Assembly (NCBI RefSeq): GCF_026127265.1 | Contig: NZ_WWFG01000001.1 | Span: 3,585,501-3,649,500, forward strand | Source: Nostoc sp. KVJ3 | GTDB taxonomy: Bacteria > Cyanobacteriota > Cyanobacteriia > Cyanobacteriales > Nostocaceae | Reading direction: 5' to 3' | Length of the DNA: 64,000 nucleotides | Part shown: positions 8,917 through 17,088 of the stretch, in pieces | Position numbering within the stretch: position 1 is the stretch's first letter | Layout of the letters: the number at the start of each line of letters is the position of its first letter | The notes under the pieces: generated by a model | The model's database searches: none | What the model saw: the letters and a program-made list of their open reading frames with translations, nothing else | Told to the model about the DNA's origin: nothing | Position numbers and translations under genes: made by a program

Positions 8917-9936
8917 ATGGCAGTTAATCTACAACAAGCTATGGATATCGGGAAGTATCTAGTTACTCAGCGTTTGAAAGGACGTAAACGCTTCCCCTTA
9001 GTATTGATGTTAGAACCTCTTTTTCGGTGTAATCTAGCCTGTACTGGTTGTGGTAAAATCCAACATCCAGCGGAGATATTAAAGCAAAATCTCACCCCAG
9101 AACAATGCTTCGCCGCAGTGGAAGAGTGTGGCGCACCGGTTGTTTCAATTCCTGGGGGAGAGCCTTTACTACATCCCCAAATCGATCGGATTGTTCAGGG
9201 ATTAATTGAGCGTAAGAAGTATATTTACTTGTGTACCAATGGTTTGTTATTAGAAAAGAGCCTAGATAAGTTTCAACCTTCCCCTTACCTGACTTTTAGC
9301 GTCCATTTAGATGGAATGCGTGAATTGCACGATCAATGTGTCGATCGCAAAGGTGTTTTTGATATTGCTGTCAAAGCCATTCGTGCCGCTAAAGCTAAAG
9401 GCTTTCGTGTCACCACTAACACGACTATCTTTGAGGGTACCCAACCCAAAGATATGCAAGAGTTCTTTGACTTTATAGAAACCCTAAATACTGACGGGAT
9501 GATGATTTCTCCCGGCTACAGCTACGAGTGGGCACCAGATCAAGATCATTTCCTCCACCGAGAACAAACCCGCGCCCTCTTCCGGGAAATTCTGGCTCCA
9601 CACAAAGCTGGTGAAAAAAACTGGAACTTCAATCACAATCCGCTATTCTTAGATTTTCTCACTGGTGAGAAAGACTACGAATGCACACCTTGGGGTAGCC
9701 CTAGTTATAGCGTTCTCGGTTGGCAAAAACCTTGTTATCTGCTGAACGAAGGTTATTATTCTACCTTCAAGGAATTACTAGCACAAACTGACTGGAGTCA
9801 ATACGGCCAGAAGAGTGGTAATCCCAAGTGTGTCGATTGCATGGTTCACTGCGGTTACGAACCTACCGCCGCAATGGATGCAATGCAACCGCAAAATATG
9901 GCGCGCGCCCTTGGTAGTGTGTTCGGTAAGAGTTAG
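8917..9936 (+). CDS. hpnH: Radical SAM adenosylhopane synthase HpnH
   Basis: HpnH joins a 5'-deoxyadenosyl unit to diploptene to form adenosylhopane, the first step of hopanoid side-chain elongation. The 339-residue protein has the radical SAM cluster motif CNLACTGC near residue 38, the SAM-binding PGGEPLLHP, and a C-terminal cysteine cluster (CVDCMVHCGYEP) typical of HpnH. A purine-rich ribosome-binding site (AGAGGAG) lies about a dozen bases before the ATG, separated from it by a HIP1 palindrome. It probably belongs to the RND-hpnA-hpnH operon. No squalene-hopene cyclase gene is in the window. Confidence 0.92.
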   Translation: MAVNLQQAMDIGKYLVTQRLKGRKRFPLVLMLEPLFRCNLACTGCGKIQHPAEILKQNLTPEQCFAAVEECGAPVVSIPGGEPLLHPQIDRIVQGLIERKKYIYLCTNGLLLEKSLDKFQPSPYLTFSVHLDGMRELHDQCVDRKGVFDIAVKAIRAAKAKGFRVTTNTTIFEGTQPKDMQEFFDFIETLNTDGMMISPGYSYEWAPDQDHFLHREQTRALFREILAPHKAGEKNWNFNHNPLFLDFLTGEKDYECTPWGSPSYSVLGWQKPCYLLNEGYYSTFKELLAQTDWSQYGQKSGNPKCVDCMVHCGYEPTAAMDAMQPQNMARALGSVFGKS

Positions 9937-9967
9937 AGATGTTCAAGAAATAAAAAACTCCACCCAC

Positions 9968-10140
9968 AAGGGGAGCAGGGGGAGCAGGGGGAGCAGGGGA
10001 GCAGGGGAGCAGGGGGAGTAAAGAGGCATTTTTAGTATTTTTTACTATCGAAACAGACTGCTTCTACACTTATCTTCTTTCTCTTCCCCTGCCTCCCCTG
10101 CCTCCCCTGCTTACCCTGCCTCCCCTGCCTCCCCTGCTTA
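9968..10140. repeat. GGGGAGCAGG / CCTGCCTCCC simple repeats facing each other
   Basis: About 50 bp of repeated GGGGAGCAGG is followed 60 bp later by about 55 bp of repeated CCCCTGCCTC on the same strand. The two blocks are complementary and could form a long imperfect stem at the end of the hpnH transcript. This is the common Nostoc-type short-period repeat, also seen at 36600-36670, 38310-38395 and 51480-51575. Confidence 0.8.
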
Positions 10141-10234
10141 CCCATCTCACAAAATCGCATTGCTCCCACGCACCACTACCAGCATGCTACTCCTCCTAAA
10201 CTAATTTCTAGGAAATTTATCAGGAAAAATACTC

Positions 10235-11065
10235 ATGCCATTTGTATCTGTTCGTGATTTGCAAATGTATTATGAGATTCGCGGCACAGGTCAGCGCCTA
10301 CTTAGTATTAGTGGTACTGGAGGTGACTTGCGGCGATCGCCTACTATTTTTCAATCACCCCTTGGTCAACACTTTGAAATCCTAGCTTACGATCAACGCG
10401 GTCTTGGTCAAACCTCAAAACCCGATATTCCCTACACATTAGCAGATTACGCAGCTGATGCTGACTCTTTGCTCAATGCATTAGGGTGGGAGAACTGCCA
10501 TGTCATAGGGATTTCCTTTGGAGGGATGGTAGCCCAAGAATTAGCACTGCGCTATCCCCATCGCGTTGAACGTTTGGTTTTAGCATGTAGTAGCAGTGGC
10601 GGTGCTGGTGGGTCATCATATCCACTGCATGAACTCGCGAACCTTCCTAATGAAGAACTGGCACATCGGCAAATCACCATTACTGATAGCCGTTGGCAAA
10701 ATCAGGACTGGCTCTCTGAGAGAACTACACTATTAGAGGAACTAGTAAAACTGATGGTAGCAAGTTTTCAAGAAGATTCAGACGAACCAAGTCGCCAAGT
10801 TGGTCGTCGTCGGCAACTTGAGGCTCGTGCTGCTCACGATACCTATAATCGGCTTTCTCAACTGCATATACCTGTTTATATCTGCGGTGGTCGTTATGAT
10901 GGCATATCTCCTCCTGCTAATCTTGAGGCAATACACAAACAGATACCGGGTTCAGACTTAGAATTCTTTGAGGGTGGTCATAGCTTTCTCTACCAAGATC
11001 CACAAGCATTTAAACGGATTATAGAATTTCTACAAATCCAAAATCTAAAATCTAAAATTGTTTAA
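10235..11065 (+). CDS. Alpha/beta-hydrolase fold enzyme
   Basis: The 276-residue protein has the classical hydrolase order: an oxyanion region (SGTGG), the nucleophile elbow GISFGG, an acid in GGRYDG and the catalytic histidine in GGHSF. It resembles 3-oxoadipate enol-lactonase and related small-molecule esterases, but the substrate cannot be told. No signal peptide is visible, so it is probably cytosolic. The last residues (IQNLKSKIV) derive from a simple AAAATC repeat. It converges with the ssuA-like gene, the stop codons being 9 bp apart. Confidence 0.85.
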   Translation: MPFVSVRDLQMYYEIRGTGQRLLSISGTGGDLRRSPTIFQSPLGQHFEILAYDQRGLGQTSKPDIPYTLADYAADADSLLNALGWENCHVIGISFGGMVAQELALRYPHRVERLVLACSSSGGAGGSSYPLHELANLPNEELAHRQITITDSRWQNQDWLSERTTLLEELVKLMVASFQEDSDEPSRQVGRRRQLEARAAHDTYNRLSQLHIPVYICGGRYDGISPPANLEAIHKQIPGSDLEFFEGGHSFLYQDPQAFKRIIEFLQIQNLKSKIV

Positions 11066-11074
11066 CCCTGAAAG

Positions 11075-12163
11075 TTACTTTTGGCTAATAGATTCTGGAG
11101 TAATTGCCGCATATTGTTCAGGTGTCAGTACAGCTTCCTGAATATTCACATCTTTAGGAATCACACGATATTTATAAAAGTAATCTGCAATTTTCTGTTG
11201 TTCCTTAATTAACTCTGGAGAAATGGCTCTCAAGCCATAAGTGCGGCGGCTAACTACCTTTTCTATGATATCAGGAGGTAGTTTTTGGATTGGCCCGATG
11301 ATTTTTGCTACTTCTTTGGGATTTGCCTCAGCCCAGCGATGGAGTTTATCAATCTCCTCAATCACTATCCGCAGAATTCCAGGATTGTCAACCGCAAACT
11401 GCCTTGCACCAATATAATATCCACCAGGTGTATCAAGTCCTTGGGCAGTCTTAATTACTCGGATCTTACCTGCTTTTTCAGCCAAAGCTAAATAAGGATC
11501 GCCAGCTACCCAAACCGGAATTTTCCCTTCTAGAAAAGCACTACTAGCTTCCACGGTGGGTATACTCAAAATTTTAATATCACTGGGTTTTAAACCGGCA
11601 TCTTCTAAAGCCCTAAAGACAAAATAGTGAGATGCAGAAGCTTTTTGAAATACTATTTTTTGTCCTTTGAGATCCTTGACACTCTTAATAGGAGAATTTG
11701 GTGGGACAGCAATCACACTTGCTCTTCCTGTGGTTGGAGTGCGTCGAGAACCAACAACATAAACGATTTGAGCGCCAGCAGCTTGGGCGAAAATAGGCGG
11801 AGTTTCCCCAACGGAACCCAAATCGATTTTACCGACATTCATCGCTTCCATTAGCTGTGGCCCTTGGACAAATTGTGCCCACTCCACCTTTACTCCTAGA
11901 GGTTCTAGACGCTTTTCTAATACTTTTTGCGATCTGACCAAATCACCTGCTGATTGATATCCCATACGGAGTACCTTAGCTTTGATTCCAGATGAATTGG
12001 TATCAGATACATTTGTTGCAGCAGAAGGGGTTTGAGCTTTTTGCCCTTCGGCTGTGCAACTAACTAATGTTAATGAAGTTGCTAAGGTTAGCAATCCTGG
12101 TGCTAAGAGCCGGCTGACACGGCGAAAGATATTTGTATACTGAGGTTTAACTGTAGCGACCAT
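11075..12163 (-). CDS. ssuA: Aliphatic sulfonate ABC transporter substrate-binding lipoprotein (SsuA-like)
   Basis: The protein has an N-terminal lipoprotein signal with lipobox LVSC near residue 36. The SsuA/NMT1-type fold follows: LRMGYQSAGDL at the first strand, SVGETPPIFAQAAG, and VKDLKGQKIVFQKASASHY, the segment that usually contacts the sulfonate. It should capture alkanesulfonates or taurine-like compounds outside the cytoplasmic membrane. No permease or ATPase gene is adjacent, so it is an orphan or uses a remote SsuBC. A methyltransferase lies 34 bp upstream on the same strand. The mature protein is poor in sulfur residues: I count three Met and the lipobox Cys. Confidence 0.85.
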   Translation of the reverse strand: MVATVKPQYTNIFRRVSRLLAPGLLTLATSLTLVSCTAEGQKAQTPSAATNVSDTNSSGIKAKVLRMGYQSAGDLVRSQKVLEKRLEPLGVKVEWAQFVQGPQLMEAMNVGKIDLGSVGETPPIFAQAAGAQIVYVVGSRRTPTTGRASVIAVPPNSPIKSVKDLKGQKIVFQKASASHYFVFRALEDAGLKPSDIKILSIPTVEASSAFLEGKIPVWVAGDPYLALAEKAGKIRVIKTAQGLDTPGGYYIGARQFAVDNPGILRIVIEEIDKLHRWAEANPKEVAKIIGPIQKLPPDIIEKVVSRRTYGLRAISPELIKEQQKIADYFYKYRVIPKDVNIQEAVLTPEQYAAITPESISQK

Positions 12164-12197
12164 AATTTTTCTGAAAGAATTGTTTTAAAGGTATTAT

Positions 12198-12854
12198 TTA
12201 CCTGGCTTTATTTGGAACACCAGTAAAGGCAAAGAACTGTTGTTCTTTGGGTGCAGCTAAACTTTCACCAAGATAACGATGAATACCTACTCCCATGTCT
12301 CCTGTTGCGGTGAGTTTGAAGTTGATTTCTTCAAATCCATGTTCGCGGAAAAATTTACGGACAGTCTCAGAATGGGCAATACCCTGAGAATGGCCACGAG
12401 TCCAAATCACAAAAGCACCTTGCTTGCTAAGAAAACTCAGATTTGTCAGCAAACGATTCAATTCAGTTTCATCTGCGAGATTGCCGAATACACCACAGAC
12501 AATCACAATGTCTGCTGGTACTGCTCCTGCATAGTTTGAGGAGATAGTTGCATCACCATTGATAAACTCAATTTGTTTTGTCAAACCCAATGATTCTATT
12601 GTTTCTTGTCCACGTTCAACTAGCTGTGGATTTAGCTCTACAAGTCGCGCATGAACATCTTTTGCCCGTGGGTGATTTGATAGGGTTCCTAGCAAATCTC
12701 GCCCATCGCCCGCGCAAACGCTAATTACACGGATTAACCCTGGTTGGGACAAATTCAAGCTATGGGCAATGTATTCCTGCACAATTTGCAGGCGTTGTTG
12801 AAGTTTCGGTTCGTTCTTGTAGAGGTCGTGCCATTCAAACCAGTCTTTGACCAT
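12198..12854 (-). CDS. Class I SAM-dependent methyltransferase
   Basis: The 218-residue cytosolic protein carries the SAM-binding motif I VISVCAGDGRDL, an acidic end of strand 2 (LVELNP), and motif IV-like ADIVIVCGVFGN. The substrate is unknown. It starts 782 bp from the phycocyanin operon, transcribed the other way, and the ssuA-like gene follows after 34 bp, so the two probably form an operon. A role in handling a sulfur compound is possible but only inferred from position. Confidence 0.75.
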   Translation of the reverse strand: MVKDWFEWHDLYKNEPKLQQRLQIVQEYIAHSLNLSQPGLIRVISVCAGDGRDLLGTLSNHPRAKDVHARLVELNPQLVERGQETIESLGLTKQIEFINGDATISSNYAGAVPADIVIVCGVFGNLADETELNRLLTNLSFLSKQGAFVIWTRGHSQGIAHSETVRKFFREHGFEEINFKLTATGDMGVGIHRYLGESLAAPKEQQFFAFTGVPNKAR

Positions 12855-13113
12855 AAGAGATGATTTCCCTTTCCATTAACTACAAGTCTGCAAAGTGACA
12901 AATATGCTGGGTAATTTAAACTACGGTAATTTTATCAAGAAACCGTATTTTATGATTGAACGCAGACTATCATGAAAATTTATCTAAAATCAAGTCTTTT
13001 TTCTGGAGTTGCATCTTTACATAGTTTTTCGGAATGAATGCAATCCAGTGACAGGGGCATTAAGTAGCAAATAATACACGAATTAGCGTGCGATGCTTGC
13101 AGTGGGCTACACC

Positions 13114-13250
13114 TAAGTAGTAATGCAAAAATAAATATACATTTGTCATTGCGAATGGAGCAAAGCGGAATGAAGCAATCCCAAGACCTTGGGATTGCTT
13201 CGCTACATTTAATTCCGCTCGCAATGACATAAATATTTGTGCATACGCAA
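13114..13250. repeat. Dispersed element family C
   Basis: It starts TAAGTAGTAATGCAAAAATA, passes through GTCATTGCGAATGGAG and ends GCAATGACATAAATATT then GCATACGCA. The inner and outer parts of the ends are mutually inverted. Near-identical copies lie at 40512-40694 and 52728-53074, the latter split by a MITE. It occupies part of the spacer between the methyltransferase and the phycocyanin operon. Confidence 0.85.
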
Positions 13251-13635
13251 CCTACGCAAACTTTTAAGGGATTTACTAGGAATATGTCATCGCATATTTT
13301 GAGATGGAGAGAAGCCAATAGGTAAATGTAAACTTGTGTAAACTAAATTAACAAACATAACAATAATTTGTAATAAATAATGATACGGCAGCATTGTATA
13401 AAGAGAACTTGGAAGTAAAAAACAACATCTTAATCAGGTTTTCCAGTCGTTCACAGAAGTTTGAAGTTTTTTAACAAAAGTTTTAATCTGAAAGCCTGGA
13501 GATCGTAAACTTATTTCGTGGATGTCTGTTTTAAACCTTTCGTAACTCGTCAGGCAGTGCTGACATCAAAAAACTGGACTATTTCAGTTTTGAGTCCAAT
13601 TATTCTTAACCAAGCAAAGTAGGAGATTTAACGCA
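13251..13635 (+). promoter_or_regulatory. Upstream/leader region of the phycocyanin operon
   Basis: About 385 bp without a gene precede cpcB. A perfect dyad AATATG-N6-CATATT lies at 13281-13298, and two direct GTAAAC words occur near 13329-13340. A clear ribosome-binding site AGGAG (13621-13625) stands 10 bases before the ATG. I cannot place -10 and -35 boxes with confidence. If the operon responds to sulfur, the control site should lie here. Confidence 0.5.
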
Positions 13636-14157
13636 ATGGTTTTAGATGCATTTGCAAAAGTAGTTTCCCAAGCTGATACACGTGGGGAATACCTCTCCGA
13701 TGCACAATTGGATGCATTGAGCGAACTAGTCAAAGATGGTAACAAGCGTGCAGATGCTGTTAACCGGATTACCAGCAATGCTTCCGCTCTTGTTGCTGCT
13801 GCGGCTCGTGATTTGTGGGCAGAACAACCCCAATTGATCACTCCCGGCGGTAATGCTTACACCAGCCGTCGCGCTGCTGCTTGCATCAGAGATTTGGACA
13901 TCATTCTTCGCTACATCACCTATGCAATCTTTGCTGGCGATTCCAGCGTCCTAGATGATCGTGCCCTCAACGGTTTGCGTGAAACCTACTTGGCATTGGG
14001 AACCCCAGGAGCTTCAGTTGCTGTTGGTATTCAAAAGCTAAAACAAGCTTCCCTAGCCATCGTTAACGATACAAACAACATCACCAGAGGCGATTGCAGC
14101 GCTTTGGTAGCTGAAATCGCTAGCTATTTTGATCGTGCTGCTTCAGCTGTAGCTTAA
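13636..14157 (+). CDS. cpcB: Phycocyanin beta subunit, sulfur-depleted type
   Basis: This 173-residue antenna protein of the phycobilisome rod carries two bilins, at Cys83 (motif AACIRD) and Cys154 (RGDCSA), and has the GGNAY loop whose Asn is normally methylated. Apart from the initiator there is no methionine, and apart from the two bilin sites there is no cysteine. The usual extra cysteine of the DDRCLNGL motif is Ala110 here. Ordinary CpcB has several internal methionines. This matches the phycocyanin-3 type known from Calothrix, made under sulfur limitation. It is a phycocyanin rather than phycoerythrocyanin or phycoerythrin by overall sequence. cpcA follows after 88 bp. Confidence 0.95.
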   Translation: MVLDAFAKVVSQADTRGEYLSDAQLDALSELVKDGNKRADAVNRITSNASALVAAAARDLWAEQPQLITPGGNAYTSRRAAACIRDLDIILRYITYAIFAGDSSVLDDRALNGLRETYLALGTPGASVAVGIQKLKQASLAIVNDTNNITRGDCSALVAEIASYFDRAASAVA

Positions 14158-14245
14158 GGCAGATACTGCTGCTATTGACTGAGATAATTGTCCATTAGGG
14201 CAAAACAAAATTTCAACCAAAAGTTTGTAAAAGGGAAATACCAAA

Positions 14246-14737
14246 ATGACAAAAACACCTCTAACTGAAGCAATTGCATCGGCTGACTCCCAAGGTCGCT
14301 ACCTCAGCAGCACCGAAATTCAAGTTGCTTTTGGTCGCTTCCGTCAAGCACCAGCTAGCTTACAAGCAGCAAAAGCATTGAGCGCTAATGCTCAACGCTT
14401 GACCGAAGGTGCTGCTCAAGCAGTGTATAACAAGTTCCCTTACACCACCCAACAACAAGGCCCTAACTTCGCGTCTGATGCACGCGGTAAAGGCAAGTGT
14501 GTTCGTGATGTTGGCTACTACTTGCGGATTATCACATACGCTTTAGTTGTTGGTGGCACAGGCCCCTTGGATGATTTCTTGATTTCTGGCTTGGCTGAAA
14601 TCAACCGCACTTTTGACCTATCTCCTAGCTGGTACATTGAAGCTCTCAAGTACATCAAAGCTAACCACGGTCTAAGCGGCGACCCAGCTGTTGAAGCAAA
14701 TTCTTACATCGACTATGTAATCAATACTCTAAGCTAG
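14246..14737 (+). CDS. cpcA: Phycocyanin alpha subunit, sulfur-depleted type
   Basis: The 163-residue partner of CpcB has one bilin site, Cys85 in GKGKCVRDVGYYLR. It contains no methionine except the initiator and no other cysteine, so it shares the sulfur-sparing composition of the beta subunit. The C-terminal half (DLSPSWYIEALKYIK) is the conserved alpha-subunit signature. It assembles with CpcB into hexamers stacked by the linkers encoded next. A stem followed by T residues directly after the stop codon may reduce read-through into the linker genes. Confidence 0.95.
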   Translation: MTKTPLTEAIASADSQGRYLSSTEIQVAFGRFRQAPASLQAAKALSANAQRLTEGAAQAVYNKFPYTTQQQGPNFASDARGKGKCVRDVGYYLRIITYALVVGGTGPLDDFLISGLAEINRTFDLSPSWYIEALKYIKANHGLSGDPAVEANSYIDYVINTLS

Positions 14738-14749
14738 AGTGTTTCTTTA

Positions 14750-14823
14750 GCCCGGAGAGGAAATCAGCTCTTATGACAAGTGAGTTCTATGAGTTGCTTA
14801 CCTCTCCGGGCAGTTTTATTTTC
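14750..14823 (+). terminator. Hairpin after cpcA, probable partial terminator/processing site
   Basis: GCCCGGAGAGG (14750-14760) pairs perfectly with CCTCTCCGGGC (14801-14811), and AGTTTTATTTT follows. The position between the subunit genes and the linker genes fits the known excess of cpcBA message over the longer transcript. It could act by attenuation or by protecting the 3' end of a processed cpcBA mRNA. Confidence 0.75.
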
Positions 14824-14900
14824 AAAAGACTGTTAAAAGACTAGAAAAAATTTTTCTAAAAAGTTTTCAGTTTTGCAGTTAAAACTGAGGAGGTTTAAAT

Positions 14901-15713
14901 ATGGCAGCTTTGGGACAAGCAGCAAGATTAGGGATTGGAGCATTCGAAAACTCAGCACCGGTAGAACTACGTCCCGATAGAACTGAAGCAGATGTAGCAG
15001 TGGTTATCAGGGCAGCTTACCGTCAGGTTTTGGGTAATGCATACCTCCTAGAAGGAGAGCGTTTGGAGAGTGCCGAATCACTTTTGCAGCAAGGTGCAAT
15101 CTCAGTTCGGGGATTTGTGCAAGCCATTGCTCAATCGGAACTCTATCGGGATAAGTACTTCCACTCTAACTCCCAAACTCGGTTTATCGAGTTAAATTAT
15201 AAGCATTTATTGGGGCGGGCCCCAGAAGATGAGTCAGAGATTTCGTATCATGTTGAGCTTTATAACTCACAAGGTTACGAAGCTGAAATTAACTCCTACA
15301 TTGACTCATTAGAATATCAAGAGAGTTTTGGCGAAAATATTGTGCCCTACTATCGAGGCTTTAAGAGTCAGGTAGGACAGAAGAACGTTGGATATAGCCG
15401 ACTGTTCCAACTATATCGGGGTTATGCCAATAGCGATCGCGCCCAAGGACAAAAACAAGGACGGCTAACCTGGGAAGTCGCTAAAAATCTAGCTTCACCC
15501 ATTTATCCAGTCTCTGCTGGAGCCTTAACCGGTCTTTCTACAGGTGGTCGTGGGGAAACATATCGCATCAGAGTGCTACAAGCAGCTTCTCCAAATTCAA
15601 CTGTAGTGCGCCGTGGAACTGCGGAATTGATCGTACCCTACGAGCAACTGTCTAGTAAATTGCAGCAGTTGAATCGCAAAGGCAGTAGAGTTATTAGCAT
15701 TACTGCCGTATAA
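14901..15713 (+). CDS. cpcC: Phycobilisome rod linker (CpcC/CpcH type), sulfur-free
   Basis: The 270-residue linker holds a PBS-linker domain at about residues 17-150 (ELRPDRTEADV, then FIELNYKHLLGRAP, DESEI and YIDSLEYQESFGE) and a C-terminal CpcD-like domain (about 215-270, ETYRIRV to SRVISITAV). It joins phycocyanin hexamers in the rod and tunes energy transfer. It contains no cysteine and only the initiator methionine. The ribosome-binding site GAGGAGG precedes the ATG. It is the first of two tandem linker genes. Confidence 0.93.
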   Translation: MAALGQAARLGIGAFENSAPVELRPDRTEADVAVVIRAAYRQVLGNAYLLEGERLESAESLLQQGAISVRGFVQAIAQSELYRDKYFHSNSQTRFIELNYKHLLGRAPEDESEISYHVELYNSQGYEAEINSYIDSLEYQESFGENIVPYYRGFKSQVGQKNVGYSRLFQLYRGYANSDRAQGQKQGRLTWEVAKNLASPIYPVSAGALTGLSTGGRGETYRIRVLQAASPNSTVVRRGTAELIVPYEQLSSKLQQLNRKGSRVISITAV

Positions 15714-15728
15714 AAGGGAATCGGGAAT

Positions 15729-15850
15729 TAACTGAGGAGTTAGGAGTAAGGAGTGAGGAGTGAGGAGTGAGGAGTTAGAAGTTATGAGTTTTAAATTCCT
15801 AACTATACCCCTACTCTTAACTCCTAACTCTTAACTCCTAACTCCTAATT
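15729..15850. repeat. Heptanucleotide-type repeats forming a hairpin between the linker genes
   Basis: The spacer holds a run of GGAGTGA/GGAGTTA units (about 15733-15775) followed by a run of ACTCCTA/ACTCTTA units (about 15811-15848). The two halves are complementary and could fold into a long stem in the operon mRNA. Similar ACTCCTA repeats occur at 54950-54990. This is the short tandem repeat class common in heterocyst-forming cyanobacteria. Confidence 0.8.
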
Positions 15851-15885
15851 TTTCCAATTACTAATTACAAAAGGAAAATTCACCA

Positions 15886-16755
15886 ATGGCTATTACAACA
15901 GCAGCGTCCCGTCTAGGAACGGAACCTTTTAGCGACCAATCTCCTGTAGAATTGCGTCCCAATGCAAGTAAAGAAGATATAGAGAGAGTAATTGCTGCCG
16001 TCTATCGTCAAGTGTTGGGCAACAACTATATATTGGCATCTGACCGCCTCGAAAGTGCTGAATCTATCCTGCGGGATGGAAAAAATACAGTACAAGAATT
16101 TGTGCGGCAAGTCGCTAAATCAGAACTGTACAAAACCAAGTTTTTCTACGACAATTTCCAAACTCGCGTTATCGAACTGAACTATAAACATTTGTTGGGT
16201 CGTGCCCCTTATGATGAGTCTGAAGTGGTCTATCACTTAGACTTGTACCAAAACAAGGGATATGAAGCCGACATCGATTCTTATATTGATTCGTCAGAGT
16301 ATCAATCGAGCTTTGGTGAAAATATAGTGCCTTACTATCGCGGCTTTAAAACCCAAACAGGACAGAAAACTGTCGGATTTAGCCGGATATTCCAACTTTA
16401 TCGCGGCTATGCCAGCAGCGATACCTCCCAACTCAAAGGCAAGTCCTCCCGTCTTGCTGCCGAACTGGGACGCAACAGTGCATCTATCGTTGTTCCTCCA
16501 TCTGGTGGCCCTTCAGGTTTTTCATACGTTGCTTCCGAAAAAGGTGTTACCCCCAACAGCACTTTTGGTGGTGCGGGAACATTTGGTAAAGAAGGCAGAC
16601 TCTACCGCATTGAAGTGGCAGGTGTTTTCGGTGCTGGATATCCTAGCACCCGCCGGGTAAATCAAGCGGTGGTAATACCTTATGAAGAACTATCTAGCTA
16701 CTTCCAAAGAGTAGTAAAACAAGGTGGTAAAATAGCTAGTGTGAAACCACTTTAG
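15886..16755 (+). CDS. cpcC: Second phycobilisome rod linker (CpcC/CpcI type), sulfur-free
   Basis: The 289-residue paralogue of the preceding linker has the same PBS-linker domain (VELRPNASKED, VIELNYKHLLGRAP, YIDSSEYQSSFGEN) and a C-terminal CpcD-like domain (GRLYRIEVAG to IASVKPL). Between them is a glycine/serine-rich hinge. It has no cysteine and only the initiator methionine. Two tandem linkers allow longer rods with graded properties. It probably matches the gene called cpcI3 in Calothrix, but numbering needs a phylogeny. Confidence 0.93.
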   Translation: MAITTAASRLGTEPFSDQSPVELRPNASKEDIERVIAAVYRQVLGNNYILASDRLESAESILRDGKNTVQEFVRQVAKSELYKTKFFYDNFQTRVIELNYKHLLGRAPYDESEVVYHLDLYQNKGYEADIDSYIDSSEYQSSFGENIVPYYRGFKTQTGQKTVGFSRIFQLYRGYASSDTSQLKGKSSRLAAELGRNSASIVVPPSGGPSGFSYVASEKGVTPNSTFGGAGTFGKEGRLYRIEVAGVFGAGYPSTRRVNQAVVIPYEELSSYFQRVVKQGGKIASVKPL

Positions 16756-16830
16756 TGTCATTTGTCAATAGTCATTAGTTATGAATTAATGACTATTGAA
16801 AACTTGAAATTTAAAATTTGGAAGTGATTT

Positions 16831-17088
16831 ATGCTTGGACAAATTAGTAGTAGAACTAGTAGTCGTTACTTTCGGTATGAAGTAGTCGGTTTACGTCAAA
16901 GCGAAGAAACCGAAAAAACCAACTATGCCATTCGTTCTAGCGCCACTGTGTTTTTTACAGTGCCTGAGAACAGGATGAATAAAGAAATGCAGAGAATTAC
17001 TCGCTTAGGTGGCAAAATAGTCAGTATTCAACCATTGAATGCTGAAGCGAAAACAGATAGCGAACAAAGCGCTCCTCCTTCTTCCTAA
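16831..17088 (+). CDS. cpcD: Rod-capping linker CpcD
   Basis: The 85-residue protein is a single CpcD domain (YFRYEVVGL near residue 13, MNKEMQRITRLGGKIVSIQPL near the end). It terminates the phycocyanin rod at its outer tip. Unlike the subunits and long linkers it keeps two internal methionines (Met49 and Met53); it contains no cysteine. It is a low-copy component, so the selective pressure on it would be weaker. Its stop codon overlaps the cpcE start (TAATG). Confidence 0.92.
   Translation: MLGQISSRTSSRYFRYEVVGLRQSEETEKTNYAIRSSATVFFTVPENRMNKEMQRITRLGGKIVSIQPLNAEAKTDSEQSAPPSS

Noticed and set aside
12980..13318. 112-codon minus-strand frame before the phycocyanin operon
   Set aside because: It runs through the family C dispersed repeat, and its composition does not resemble a protein.
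13636..14737. Phycoerythrocyanin or phycoerythrin assignment for the antenna subunits
   Set aside because: The sequences follow C-phycocyanin closely, bilin sites are the phycocyanin ones, and no pecE/F or cpe genes accompany them.
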